DNA of 64,000 nucleotides from Poriferisodalis sp965214215 (GCF_965214215.1 NZ_CBDCBD010000003.1:186001-250000); one strand, 5' to 3'; positions 7,717-16,791 are shown, numbered from the stretch's first letter. Program-made: numbers and translations. Notes: generated by a model not told the origin, from the sequence alone.

Positions 7717-10454
7717 AGGCCACCTCCAGCAGCTTGCGTCGTCCGAGGCTCGGGTTCGCTGTCGTGCTCGTCGGTCTCGCTTCCCAAGTATGCGGCCACG
7801 ACGGCTGGGTCAAGCCGAATTGCCTCAGGGCTCCCGACTGCGATCTTGTTGCCGAAGTCGAGCACCACCACCTCGTCGCACACCTCGTTGACGAAGTTCA
7901 TGTCGTGCTCGACAACCAGCACCGCCATGCCCCAGTCCTGGGCCAGGCGGCGAACCACCACGGCCAGCTCTTCGCTCTCGGCGGTGCTCAGGCCGGCGGC
8001 CGGCTCATCGAGCAACAGCACGCTCGGGTGCATCGCAACCGCACGGGCAATAGCGAGCAGCCGGTGCTTTCCGTATGAGAGATCCTTCACGTCGCGGTGC
8101 AAGTCGCCGTCGAGCTGGAACTCGATGATCGCCCGCACGACCTCAGGCGGGAACGGAGGGTTCGACGGCGCTACCAGATCGCGCAAGTACGACCGCATGT
8201 CTTGAGGGTCCGCGGCAACGCTTATGTTCTCGAACACCGTCGCATCTTCGAACAGCTCGAGCGTCTGGAACGAACGAGCAATGCCGAGGCGGGCACGTTT
8301 GGAGGGCGACACACGCGAGATGTCCTCGCCGTCGAGCGCCACTCGACCTTCCGCCGGTGCGAAGCCGCACACGGCGTCAATCAGCGAGGTCTTGCCGGCG
8401 CCGTTCGGGCCGATCAGCCCCGTGACGGTGCCCGGAGTGAGGTTGAAGCTGACATCGTTGACCGCTACGACGGCTCCGTAGCGCACCGTCATGTTTTCGA
8501 TGCTCAGTACGCGAGCCGGAACCGGTGACTGTTCGCTCTCAGAGGCGTTCGGATCGGAGACGTCTTCCAGCTCGACGAAATATGAGCGGCCCCACTTGCG
8601 GGCTCGTTTCGCCAGCCGGAAAATCTTCACCCACTCGGCGGCGACACCGTCCTTGTACCCGAGGACCATGAGCAAAATGGCGATGCCGCTGATGAGCTGG
8701 GTCCAGCGGCCCACCCCATCCCACGTCGATTCGAGCACTTCCTGGCTGAACGCTGCGGTCGCCATGGTCGCGCCCACGAACGCACCGAGCAGATGTCCGA
8801 CGCCGCCCACGATTGCCAGGCCCACAAACAGAATCGAGGTGAGGTTGGTGAACGACGTGTAGCTGATCGAAGTCAGCCGGAACGCCAGCACTATCCCGCC
8901 CAGCGCCGCAATTGCCGAGCTCAGCGAGAAGGCGAACAGCTTCGCCTTGGGCACGTCGATGCCGAGCGCCGTAGCGGCCCGCTCGTTGGTTCGAATGGCG
9001 AGCAGGCGCCGCCCGCTGCGCCCACGACGGACGTTCGATACCACCCACACCGCCAACAGGGCCATTGCCAGCACGAAGAGGCCGTATCGCTCCGGGTAGC
9101 GAATGGAGCCGATGTCGAGGCCGAACAGGTCAGGACTACCGACCTGAGTGCCTTGCACGCCGCCGGTGTACTCGCGGTTGCGAAACAGCATCAGCTCGAT
9201 CGTGGTGCCGAGTCCCAACGTGACAATTGCCAGGTTGATGCCGCGGGTTCGTGCAGCCGGCAAGGCGAAGATGAATCCCAGTGGCACGGAGGCCAGCACG
9301 CCGGCGACCAGCGCCAACAGGAACGGGATGTCGAACACCGCAACGAGGCGACCTGACACGTACGCGCCGAACCCCGCGATGGTGTACTGCGCCAACGACA
9401 GCTGGCCCGCATAGCCAGTCAGCACCACGATGGACAGCAGGACGATCGAAACGCCCATGGTGACGGTGAGGGCGTCGATCCACTTGGCCTGCTTGGTGAG
9501 CATCAGGAACGCCACCGTGCCGATGCCGAAGATCGTCCAGTCCCACGACATGCGGCCGTTGCCGATCATCGGCAGCTCGCGCAAGAAGTAGTCCCGAAGC
9601 GGCAGCGACCGGCCCTTGAACACCAGCACAGCAACAATCACCAGGAAGGGCAGCGACTGCCCCAGCCCTTGCTGGTCTACGAAGCGGCCCACAAGTGTCT
9701 GGCCGATGCCCAACGCCAGGCCGGCGGCGGTGGCGATGGGGAACGACCGGAAGTCGCCGACCAGCGCCGCGGCCAGGGCTGCGAGCACCAGCGATGTCAT
9801 GGCAGTGACCTGCAACGTGATGATGGGCACCACCAAGATGCCTGCGACAGCAGCGATGGCCGAGCCCAGCGCCCAGTTCTGGATGGCGATCGTGTTCGGC
9901 GACAAGCCGATGGCCGATGCGGCTCGCTCGCTCTCCGACACTGCTTCGGTGGCGAGGCCGAAGTGACTCCGTCGATACATCGACCACAGCATCACGGCAA
10001 ACACCCATGCCACTCCGAACAGGATCAGCCGGTCGACGGTGATCGCAACCTCGCCCCACAGCGTCACTCGGTTGGTCGGCAGCCAGCTGTCCACCTGACG
10101 GGCATTCGAGCCGTACCGGATGACGACGCCGGCCTGGATCAAGATGAGCACCCCGAGGGTCGCGATGACGCGGATCAGCGAACTGGCGCGCCGCAGCGGC
10201 CGCATGACCACCCAGTGCGTCAAAGCACCGAGCAGCGCTGAGAGCGCGACTCCCGTGAGCGCGGCAAGCAAGAAGGGCCAGCCGGCCTTGTTCTGCAGCT
10301 CCCACTGCAGGAACACACCCGCGATCGCCGTGGCGCCGAGGGAGAAGTTCAGCACCCCGGTCCCGCGGTAGACGACGATCAGGCCCTGCGAGGCCAGGGC
10401 GTACAAGGCGCCGACACCGAGGCCCAAGAGGCCGAACCGAATGATCTCGTCCAA
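7713..10454 (-). CDS. Fused LivH-LivM-LivG ABC transporter: two permeases plus ATPase
   Basis: One 913-residue polypeptide joins three usually separate subunits: a LivH-like permease (about residues 1-290, ending near RDYFLRELP), a LivM-like permease (about 310-620) and a LivG-like ATPase (about 655-895) with Walker A GPNGAGKTSL, signature LSYGKHRLL and Walker B VLLLDEPAAGL. LivH-LivM fusions are known; a three-part fusion is less usual. I prefer the TTG at 10454, preceded by GGGGGG and giving the normal LivH start LDEIIRFGLLG; a GTG at 10517 in the same frame is the alternative. Transport of a branched-chain amino acid or another small carboxylate or amide is expected. Confidence 0.9.
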   Translation of the reverse strand: MDEIIRFGLLGLGVGALYALASQGLIVVYRGTGVLNFSLGATAIAGVFLQWELQNKAGWPFLLAALTGVALSALLGALTHWVVMRPLRRASSLIRVIATLGVLILIQAGVVIRYGSNARQVDSWLPTNRVTLWGEVAITVDRLILFGVAWVFAVMLWSMYRRSHFGLATEAVSESERAASAIGLSPNTIAIQNWALGSAIAAVAGILVVPIITLQVTAMTSLVLAALAAALVGDFRSFPIATAAGLALGIGQTLVGRFVDQQGLGQSLPFLVIVAVLVFKGRSLPLRDYFLRELPMIGNGRMSWDWTIFGIGTVAFLMLTKQAKWIDALTVTMGVSIVLLSIVVLTGYAGQLSLAQYTIAGFGAYVSGRLVAVFDIPFLLALVAGVLASVPLGFIFALPAARTRGINLAIVTLGLGTTIELMLFRNREYTGGVQGTQVGSPDLFGLDIGSIRYPERYGLFVLAMALLAVWVVSNVRRGRSGRRLLAIRTNERAATALGIDVPKAKLFAFSLSSAIAALGGIVLAFRLTSISYTSFTNLTSILFVGLAIVGGVGHLLGAFVGATMATAAFSQEVLESTWDGVGRWTQLISGIAILLMVLGYKDGVAAEWVKIFRLAKRARKWGRSYFVELEDVSDPNASESEQSPVPARVLSIENMTVRYGAVVAVNDVSFNLTPGTVTGLIGPNGAGKTSLIDAVCGFAPAEGRVALDGEDISRVSPSKRARLGIARSFQTLELFEDATVFENISVAADPQDMRSYLRDLVAPSNPPFPPEVVRAIIEFQLDGDLHRDVKDLSYGKHRLLAIARAVAMHPSVLLLDEPAAGLSTAESEELAVVVRRLAQDWGMAVLVVEHDMNFVNEVCDEVVVLDFGNKIAVGSPEAIRLDPAVVAAYLGSETDEHDSEPEPRTTQAAGGGL

Positions 10455-10562
10455 TGATCCCCCCGTCGCAACAGCGCTCGGCCGGCTCGCCCCGGTGCGG
10501 GGGTGGCGGGCGATCACTCACCCGAACCACCCCAGCACGAGGCGTCTGAACTCAGAAGTCGG

Positions 10563-11894
10563 TCAGCCGGCGTTGCCGGTGGCGAGATCGCCGACGTCTT
10601 CGAACTCGGTGGTCAGCGGCACGACCTTGCCGTCCTGCAGCACGCTGAACACGACGCTGCGGTTGAACAGTCGCTGGTAGCCCTCGAGGCCATCCGTCCA
10701 TTCCTGGGTGAAGTCCAAGACCGGCACCATGCCGCCCAGATCGAGGTGGTCGGTGCCCGAAGCAGCCTCGAAGAACGAACTCGCGTTGATCTCGCCGTCG
10801 ATGGTCTCAGCGATCTGTGCGAATGCTGCGTACGCCGCCCACGTACCCATGCCGCCCAGGCTGTTGTAGTCGTGCTCGGTCGTGTCCCAGCCGCCTTCGT
10901 CGAGGGCCAGCCGGTACTCGTCCCACGGCGCGGTGGAGATGTCGGGGTACATGCCGCCGATGATGTCGCCGTCAGTCGACTCCTCGTTGCCGGCAGCGGA
11001 GATCTCGTTCAGGTTGCCCTGCGGGCCGTACTGGCGAGCATCGGTGCCCGACTGGGTCCACGCAGTGTTCCACGTGATGTACGGCGTCTCGGACACGATG
11101 CCGATCACGCAATCGGCGTCGGTCGTCGCCTGGGCGACCTCCGAGGAGTAGTCCTGCGCCGTCGGCGGCAGGATGATGATGTCCCCGAAGCTCTGGCCAA
11201 GGGCTGCAATCGCATTCTCCATCGGCGAGATGAAGATCTGGGCACCGTCGATGATCACGGCGTTGATCGAGCGGCAGCCGTCCTCCACTGCTCGCTTGAC
11301 GATGCCGACGGCGTACATCGGCTGGTTGCCGATGGGGAACGAATGCGGGCTGGTCAACTCAGACGGCGTGATCGGGCAGCACGGGCCGAACCAGGTGATG
11401 TCGGACTCGGCGATCACTGGCACGATGCTCTCTGCGAAGAACGTGAACGAGCCGACGACGGCCACCATGTTCTCCTCGACAGCCTCACGGGCGCACGACG
11501 CCGCCACGGCGGGGTCGAACATCTCGTCGCAGACCGTGACCTCCAGCGGCCGGCCGCCGATGCCGCCTCGGGCGTTTATGTAGTCGGCGTATGCGTGGGC
11601 GGTGTTGGCGATGTTGTGGTAAGTCGGACCCGCTGCGTTGAGGGTGGTGACCGTCATGACCTTGATGGGCTCGCCGCTCGGGGCCGTATCCGCGGGCGCC
11701 GGCGCTTGCGTGGTCTCGGGAGCGGCCGCCTCGGTGGTCTCGGGTGCGGCTTCGGTCGCACTCGCGCCGTCGTCATCGTCGTCATCGCCGCCGCATGCAG
11801 CAGCGGTCAGCGCGAAGACGGCGAGAAGTGCCGCAGTCACGCGCCAACGGCGCCGTTTCGTTCGTCGCGGCATCACGTGTTCACCGGTTCTCAT
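10563..11894 (-). CDS. livK: Branched-chain amino acid type substrate-binding lipoprotein
   Basis: A 443-residue periplasmic-binding-protein family member (Peripla_BP_6/LivK). The ATG at 11894 follows a strong GGGAGGGG ribosome site. Residues 10-34 form a lipoprotein signal (RRTKRRR, hydrophobic stretch, AAAC), then an acidic DDDDDD and a Thr/Ala/Pro spacer. The mature domain starts near EPIKVMTVTTLN and has the two-lobed layout, with ADYINARGGIGGRPLEVTVCDE typical of lobe I. It delivers the ligand to the LivHMG/LivF complex encoded about 110 bp downstream. Operon position supports this; ligand identity is unknown. Confidence 0.9.
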   Translation of the reverse strand: MRTGEHVMPRRTKRRRWRVTAALLAVFALTAAACGGDDDDDDGASATEAAPETTEAAAPETTQAPAPADTAPSGEPIKVMTVTTLNAAGPTYHNIANTAHAYADYINARGGIGGRPLEVTVCDEMFDPAVAASCAREAVEENMVAVVGSFTFFAESIVPVIAESDITWFGPCCPITPSELTSPHSFPIGNQPMYAVGIVKRAVEDGCRSINAVIIDGAQIFISPMENAIAALGQSFGDIIILPPTAQDYSSEVAQATTDADCVIGIVSETPYITWNTAWTQSGTDARQYGPQGNLNEISAAGNEESTDGDIIGGMYPDISTAPWDEYRLALDEGGWDTTEHDYNSLGGMGTWAAYAAFAQIAETIDGEINASSFFEAASGTDHLDLGGMVPVLDFTQEWTDGLEGYQRLFNRSVVFSVLQDGKVVPLTTEFEDVGDLATGNAG

Positions 11895-12056
11895 GTAGTT
11901 CCCCTCCCTAGGGACGCGGCAGGCCTGAAGGCACGCCCATGCGGCCGTCGCCTGCCTCTCCGGGCTCGGAGCGCAACAATTTCTAGTGCCTGCGCAGGCG
12001 GCTCGCTGCGACCGTCGAGGCATGCCGGCGATGCCGACAGCGGACCGTGAGCAGTC

Positions 12057-12194
12057 TCAGGCGATTGCGAACACAATGATCGAGACGATGAACGCAATGG
12101 ACAACGCGAGAATCGCCATCGCCGCGAAACCGTCGCGATTCGTCTTGTCGTCTGCTGATGACTCGGTCGGCTTGCGCATCCGCATTCGGCTCAT
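12057..12194 (-). CDS. Small single-span membrane protein
   Basis: A 45-codon frame opens with ATG at 12194 (MSRMRMRKPTESS...) and ends at TGA 12057. Residues 1-20 are polar and basic (RMRMRK, then DDKTNRD); residues 22-45 are a clean hydrophobic helix (FAAMAILALSIAFIVSIIVFAIA). The positive N-terminus predicts the tail inside and one membrane span. There is no strong ribosome site, and the only support is composition and position between cobS and livK on the same strand. I do not recognise a family. Confidence 0.4.
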   Translation of the reverse strand: MSRMRMRKPTESSADDKTNRDGFAAMAILALSIAFIVSIIVFAIA

Positions 12195-12227
12195 TTGAAC
12201 TGGAGGGCGAGGTGTTCGGCCAGGACT

Positions 12228-12974
12228 TTAGGTCCAGAACCAGCCGAAGTCATCGAGGAGTCGCGACACCGCTACCAGCGCAGCCATCTGGCTGATTTGG
12301 GCAATCGCGCCCACGGCGTCGCCGGTCAGCCCGCCGAATCGGCGGTAGGCGATCAGACTGACCACCGCGGCACCGCCGGTTGCCGCACCGACGGCGAACA
12401 CGCCCACGGGTCCGAGCGCAAACGCAACGCCGTAGCTGGCAAGCAGAGACAGTGCGCACGGCACGCCCCGAAGATGTGCGGCGTAGGAGTGGCCGAGACC
12501 CGAGCCAGCGACAGCCGGCACCGTGGCCATTGCCGCAACAGCGAACGCTCTGCCGACGCCATGAGCGAGGACCAAGGCGATCACGGCGTCGCGTGATGCC
12601 AGCGGCATGACGGCGAAGACCTGCACCAGCGTCCCCAGCACCAGCGCCAGCGTCCCGAAGGTTCCCAGGCGGGGGTCCTTCATGATCTCGCGACGCTGGG
12701 TGGGTGTGGTGCCGCCGAGCGCGTCTGCGGTGTCGGCCAAGCCGTCCTCGTGAAACGCACCGGTGATGACTGACCCGGTGGCGACGGCCAGGATCGCCGC
12801 GAGCGGAGCCCCGAGCGGCAGCCAGACGGCCCAGAACAGGCCCCCGCTCGCGGCGCCCACGATTGCTCCGACGAACGGGAACCATGGCACGCTGCGCCCC
12901 AGGTCGCGCTCAGTGGTCGGGTGCGCGCCTCCCGGAAGCCGGGTCAGAAAGGCCCACGCAAATCGCAAGCTCAC
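12228..12974 (-). CDS. cobS: Adenosylcobinamide-GDP ribazoletransferase
   Basis: A 248-residue CobS. It joins adenosylcobinamide-GDP to alpha-ribazole in the last stage of cobalamin nucleotide-loop assembly, in the membrane. TRLPGG near the N-terminus, the FHEDGLADTADALGG motif (metal and substrate site), RREIMKDPRLGTFG and several hydrophobic helices are all family hallmarks. The GTG start at 12974 overlaps the TGA of cobT (GTGA), so the pair is translationally coupled. A longer upstream frame exists only as a shadow of cobT. Confidence 0.93.
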   Translation of the reverse strand: MSLRFAWAFLTRLPGGAHPTTERDLGRSVPWFPFVGAIVGAASGGLFWAVWLPLGAPLAAILAVATGSVITGAFHEDGLADTADALGGTTPTQRREIMKDPRLGTFGTLALVLGTLVQVFAVMPLASRDAVIALVLAHGVGRAFAVAAMATVPAVAGSGLGHSYAAHLRGVPCALSLLASYGVAFALGPVGVFAVGAATGGAAVVSLIAYRRFGGLTGDAVGAIAQISQMAALVAVSRLLDDFGWFWT

Positions 12975-14146
12975 GCCATGCCCCACTCGGCGAAGGTGGC
13001 GACGTCGGTTACGGCCGCCGCTGCGATCCGCACGAGGGGCACCGCTATGAGTGCGCCGGTCCCTTCTCCTAACCGCAGGTCCAGATGCACGAGCGGTTCG
13101 AGACCGAGCCTGTTCAGCAGCTCGCGATGGCCGGGCTCGGCTGAACAATGCCCGGCGATGCAGTGGTCGAGGCCACCCGGCGAAGCCAGCACCAGCGGCG
13201 CTGCGGCAGCCGTTCCGATGAACCCGTCGAGTACCACGGGCATCGACCGGTGCCGCGCCGCCGCCACCGCGCCTGCGATCGCCGCCAACTCCCGACCGCC
13301 AAGCCGTCGCAGCGCTTCGGGCGGCGAGACGTTGCCGACACGCTCCAATGCCTCGGCCACCACTGCGGTCTTGTGCTCCAGTGATTCGCCGCGAACGCCG
13401 GTACCTGGACCCGTCCACATCGATGCCGCGGCCATCGCCGGCTCCGATGGCGAGCCGTGGGGCGACTCCGCCGGCGCGGGCGTGACGCGAGGGCCGGTTC
13501 CGTCGGTCTCGACGACGCGAGCGCCTGTGCCGAAGAGTGCTCCGCACACGGCCGCGGCAGCAGTGGTGTTGCCGATGCCGAGTTCGCCCAGCACCAACAG
13601 GTCGGCCCCATCAGACTCGACAGCACGCTCAACAGCGTGCGCGCCGGCTTTGACCGCTGCGTCAAACTCGTCGGTACTCATCGCATCGTGCGTGCGGATG
13701 TTTCGGGTCGGTGCGCCGACGCCGACGTCGATGCATCGCACGACTGCCCCCACCTGGCGGGCGACGGCGGTCACCGTGGCGACGTCGCCTTCGATCGCTG
13801 ACACCATCGCGGCAGTCACGTCGGCGGGATACGCGCTCACGCCTTCGACGACGACTCCATGATCGGCCGCGAAGACGAGCACCACCGGTCGCCCGACGCT
13901 GGGCTCGGCTGTGTGCTGCCAACCGGCAAGCCACTCAGCAACGCGATCGAGCCGCTCGAACGCCCCAGCAGGGCGCAGCACCTGCGACGCTCGCTCAGCC
14001 ACCGCCCGTCGAGCGGCCTCGTCGGGACCCGGCAGATCGTCAAGCATCCGTTCCAGCAGGTCGCCGGAACCGCTGGTCTGGGGTGCGGGCGACCGAACGC
14101 AGTCAGAAGGCGCGCTGGTTAGGTCGCCTCTGCGTCGCTCCGCCAT
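12971..14146 (-). CDS. cobT: Nicotinate-nucleotide--dimethylbenzimidazole phosphoribosyltransferase
   Basis: A 391-residue CobT that makes alpha-ribazole phosphate from the lower-ligand base and nicotinate mononucleotide. Visible motifs: VLVFAADHGVVVEGVSAYP, GELGIGNTTAAAA and, near the C-terminus, RLGEGTGALIA, which contains the catalytic Glu of the family. It is about 40 residues longer than the usual 350, mostly at the N-terminus. The ATG at 14146 has an AGGAG ribosome site; upstream the frame continues to 14191 through a dispersed repeat, which I regard as non-coding here. Confidence 0.93.
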   Translation of the reverse strand: MAERRRGDLTSAPSDCVRSPAPQTSGSGDLLERMLDDLPGPDEAARRAVAERASQVLRPAGAFERLDRVAEWLAGWQHTAEPSVGRPVVLVFAADHGVVVEGVSAYPADVTAAMVSAIEGDVATVTAVARQVGAVVRCIDVGVGAPTRNIRTHDAMSTDEFDAAVKAGAHAVERAVESDGADLLVLGELGIGNTTAAAAVCGALFGTGARVVETDGTGPRVTPAPAESPHGSPSEPAMAAASMWTGPGTGVRGESLEHKTAVVAEALERVGNVSPPEALRRLGGRELAAIAGAVAAARHRSMPVVLDGFIGTAAAAPLVLASPGGLDHCIAGHCSAEPGHRELLNRLGLEPLVHLDLRLGEGTGALIAVPLVRIAAAAVTDVATFAEWGMA

Positions 14147-14153
14147 TACTTCC

Positions 14154-14215
14154 CGCTCCTGTTCGCTGCGCTCACGGGCCGATCGGGCCACGGCTTCGCC
14201 ATTCGGCTCAGCCTC
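14154..14215 (-). repeat. 62-bp dispersed repeat, copy A
   Basis: Between cobU and cobT. Read on the minus strand it begins GAGGCTGAGCCGAATGGC and ends GCGCAGCGAACAGGAGCG; it differs from copy C (56893-56954) at only four positions and from copy B (25378-25439) more widely. The middle is GC-rich and partly palindromic around GGCCCGATCGGCC. Its end supplies the ribosome site of cobT. Confidence 0.8.
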
Positions 14216-14233
14216 TGAGCCCGCGGAGCAGTC

Positions 14234-14830
14234 TCAGAGGCCATCGCTGGGGTCCTGCAGTTCCAGCAGGCGGCCCGCCACCACCAGGTAGGCGTGGTTC
14301 GCCGACGCGAAGATGGCCTGGTTCACCGATCCGAGCACATCCCTGTACGCCCGCCCGAGCGGATTGGCCGGAACGATCCCCGAGCCGACCTCGTTGGTGA
14401 CGACGATGGCCATGCCGCTGCGCTCACGCAAACGCACGCCCAGATCGCCGACCTCTTTCACCATGGAGCGAACGAACTCGGCACTGTGCTGTTCGCCGCC
14501 GCTTGCTGCCGCTTGACCCTGACGCTGGCCCAGGGGAGCACCGCTGCCCTGGGCCAACATCCGGTTCGAGACCCACATAGACAGGCAATCAATGACAATC
14601 GTCACCCCGGCATCGACGCTGCGGACGGCCGCGGCCAAGCGGATCGGGGCCTCGATCGTCGTCCAATCCGAAGGCCGGTCGGTTCGGTGTCGTTCGATGC
14701 GTGCGGCCATCTCGGCATCGCCGGCTTCGGCCGTGGCGATGAACGTCACCGGTGCTTCCATAGATGTCGCTGCACTCAACGCTGCGGTGGACTTCCCGCT
14801 GCGGGCGCCACCGGTGAGCGCAATCAGCAT
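14234..14830 (-). CDS. cobU: Adenosylcobinamide kinase/adenosylcobinamide-phosphate guanylyltransferase
   Basis: A 198-residue bifunctional CobU, which phosphorylates adenosylcobinamide and transfers GMP to it before the CobS step. The N-terminal LTGGARSGKSTAA is the P-loop, RIERHRTDRP carries the conserved histidine that accepts GMP, and DCLSMWVSN is the second nucleotide-site motif (DCLTxW-like). With cobT and cobS it completes nucleotide-loop assembly; no corrin-ring genes are in the window, so this looks like salvage or the final part of a split pathway. Confidence 0.92.
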   Translation of the reverse strand: MLIALTGGARSGKSTAALSAATSMEAPVTFIATAEAGDAEMAARIERHRTDRPSDWTTIEAPIRLAAAVRSVDAGVTIVIDCLSMWVSNRMLAQGSGAPLGQRQGQAAASGGEQHSAEFVRSMVKEVGDLGVRLRERSGMAIVVTNEVGSGIVPANPLGRAYRDVLGSVNQAIFASANHAYLVVAGRLLELQDPSDGL

Positions 14831-14854
14831 GGCTGGGCAATCAGCATGGCTGGG
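14821..14854. repeat. 17-bp tandem duplication over the cobU start codon
   Basis: Two perfect head-to-tail copies of CAATCAGCATGGCTGGG. On the minus strand each copy contains an ATG in the same local context; the inner one starts cobU, the outer would give a frame that stops after seven codons. It looks like a recent slippage duplication of the translation start. Confidence 0.8.
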
Positions 14855-14872
14855 GCGCCAATCAACAGCAGG

Positions 14873-16048
14873 TCAGCAACGGACCAGCAGCAATCCGGAG
14901 CGAGCCTTCGGCAGGAAATAGGTGGTCTTGGGCGGCATCACGCCACCGTAATCAGCAACCTCGAACACCGAGCCGAGAGGCACTGGTGCGAGCATGATCG
15001 TGACGGGTCCCCCGACGGCGGCGACGGTCGTGGGGCGAAAGCTGACTCTGGGATCGGAGACACTCGTCACGCCGAAGATTTCGCCGAGAACGAAGTCGTG
15101 CACGAATGCGGCATCGAGGAGGGTCGCCGGGTTGAGGATCGGTGAGGCATCCTCGGATGGCACCGTGTCAAGACGGCGCATCCTGAACCAATGGTCGGCC
15201 ACGCCCATGCCGATCCAACCGGGTTCGGCAGGTCGCGCCGCAGCAGCGTCGGGCACCTCGGTGATGTCGCAGCGGCGTCTCATCAGCTCCACGACGCGCC
15301 TAGGCATCATGTCGAGTTCGCTCAGCTCCCGGTCGAAGCTGCCCAGGTGAAGTTCGTCGGTGGGAGCGCATGCCACAAGCACATGGGAGAAGCCCGCTTG
15401 CCGAGCAGCGGCGACGCGGTGGTGCCCGTCCACGATGTACAGCGGGCCATCGAGACCGACGCTTGCGCCCTCGCCGCCCGGAACGAGGGCGGGCCACAGT
15501 GTCACCCGCGCGCCGTCGGCGGTCTTGGTGTCGAGCAGCGGTTCGGGTGGTGTGGTGGACACCGCCGCGTCGAGTGTCGCCTCGATGACTTCGGAGACCA
15601 CCGACAGCCTCGGCGCGGTGACCACCACCGGGCTCGACATGCGGCCGACCTCGGTGAAATGCACTGCCAGGCCGTGGACACGGCCGGGCTGGGTGTCCTC
15701 GTGGGGACGCAGCTCGTGCGATGCGAGTCGGACCCCGCCCAGCAAAGCATGTTGGGCATGCCCGTCTGCCTCGACGCGCTGCACGTACAGGCGCGGTTCC
15801 CGAGTGTCGCCGAATGCCCCCAGTCCGATGAGCCGGTCGAGGGCCTGGGTGCTGCGCGTAGCGTGCTGGCGGTGCTCGCTGGGGTGGCCGAAGCTGTCCG
15901 CCGGCAATCCGGCGACGTGGGCGAAGGAGTCGGGATTGTCCGCGAGATGCTGAGCGTGCTCGGCGGGCGTCAGCGAGTCATACGGCGCGGGAATCACCGC
16001 CGGCGCCCACTCAGGGGTCAGCACTCGGGCGCTGACGGGCTCAATCAT
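14873..16048 (-). CDS. DUF1015 family protein
   Basis: A 391-residue protein matching the DUF1015 family: an N-terminal VIPAPYDSLTPAEHAQHLADN segment, ESY/HLE-like ordering with a central LYIVDGHHRVAAARQAG motif, and family-type length. The DGHHR segment resembles ParB/SerK-like nucleotide-dependent kinases, to which DUF1015 proteins have been compared, but no activity is established. It lies upstream of cobU, 42 bp apart on the same strand. ATG at 16048. Confidence 0.85.
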   Translation of the reverse strand: MIEPVSARVLTPEWAPAVIPAPYDSLTPAEHAQHLADNPDSFAHVAGLPADSFGHPSEHRQHATRSTQALDRLIGLGAFGDTREPRLYVQRVEADGHAQHALLGGVRLASHELRPHEDTQPGRVHGLAVHFTEVGRMSSPVVVTAPRLSVVSEVIEATLDAAVSTTPPEPLLDTKTADGARVTLWPALVPGGEGASVGLDGPLYIVDGHHRVAAARQAGFSHVLVACAPTDELHLGSFDRELSELDMMPRRVVELMRRRCDITEVPDAAAARPAEPGWIGMGVADHWFRMRRLDTVPSEDASPILNPATLLDAAFVHDFVLGEIFGVTSVSDPRVSFRPTTVAAVGGPVTIMLAPVPLGSVFEVADYGGVMPPKTTYFLPKARSGLLLVRC

Positions 16049-16376
16049 CCGCTCTCCCTCCCCGCCGCTCCATCCCGGTCGACCGCGTCGTTGAACTCTG
16101 CACGCACGGCGACACGGCGGATCGAAGCTATCTCACGTCCAGCAGCAGTTTCGACCCATGGCCGCACCGCCGTGGTTTTCGACAGCAGGGTTCCGAGGCG
16201 CTCAGAAATGGGTGTACGGTCATTTTCGGAGGCGGCGATGCGCTCCGTTGGTTCTCTCTTCCGAAGGCCAGCACCAAAGCGAGTCGCCCCTCGTGCCCGT
16301 CACGGGCAAGGCGCAGGACCGGACACGCCCAGTCGAGTCCGGTCATCAACGCGCCCAAGAACCGAAAGGAACTCTC
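16049..16376. other. Divergent intergenic region
   Basis: About 330 bp separate the DUF1015 gene from the decayed protease. No gene is convincing. It must hold promoters in both directions. A perfect 7-bp inverted repeat, TGCCCGT-C-ACGGGCA (16294-16308), is operator-like in shape, and AAAGGA just before 16377 is the ribosome site for the plus-strand frame. Confidence 0.4.
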
Positions 16377-16791
16377 ATGCTCACATCACGAAACCGGCGA
16401 TGCCGCGCAGGCCCGCTGCGCCTCGTCGCCGTACTAGCGGTCTTGGCGGTCTCGGCAACGGCGCTCGCGCCGACCGCCGTCAGCGCTGCTGACACTGACG
16501 TCCCGTCGGTGGGCGAACAATCGGCCGCCCTGCACAAGTTCAAGTGATGTGCCGCTAACCCGCAACGCAGTCTTCGTGCGTGTACACGGTGCTTCGCTGA
16601 AGGCGTGCAGCGGCGATAGCGGTGGACCTTGGTACCGGGGATCAATCGCTTACGGCATCCACCGAGGCAGCAACAGCGGAAACGACTGCAATAAGACTGG
16701 TGTTTACGCGAGTTTCTCATCGGTGGGCGAGGTAGAGCAGTTCTTGGGCGTCGATATCCTGCACCGAATGACGGTGCGGTTCCTCGGCTAG
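16377..16791 (+). pseudogene. Remnant of a secreted S1 (trypsin-like) protease
   Basis: Two short frames together look like the ends of one protease. Frame 1 (16377-16547, good AAAGGA site) is a 56-residue secretion signal ending near APTAVSAADTDVP. Frame 2 (16549-16791, shifted by one base) is a protease C-terminus with LKACSGDSGGPWY, the catalytic-Ser motif, and IAYGIHRG. It aligns closely with the C-terminal end of the intact protease at 44793-46205 (MKACKGDSGGPVY ... TAYGIHKG). The segment that should hold the propeptide and the catalytic His and Asp is absent, so about 300 codons are deleted plus a frame change. A secreted 56-residue peptide may still be made. Confidence 0.6.

Noticed and set aside
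14831..14872. Cobalamin riboswitch upstream of cobU
   Set aside because: Only 42 bp are available and no B12-box-like sequence is seen there or before the DUF1015 gene.
16294..16308. Regulator operator TGCCCGT-C-ACGGGCA
   Set aside because: A perfect short palindrome, but such sequences are common in GC-rich DNA, and no second copy or adjacent regulator supports it.
16545..16547. TGA between the two protease-remnant frames as a second selenocysteine codon
   Set aside because: The frame after the TGA soon meets another stop, and the protease C-terminus is in a different frame.
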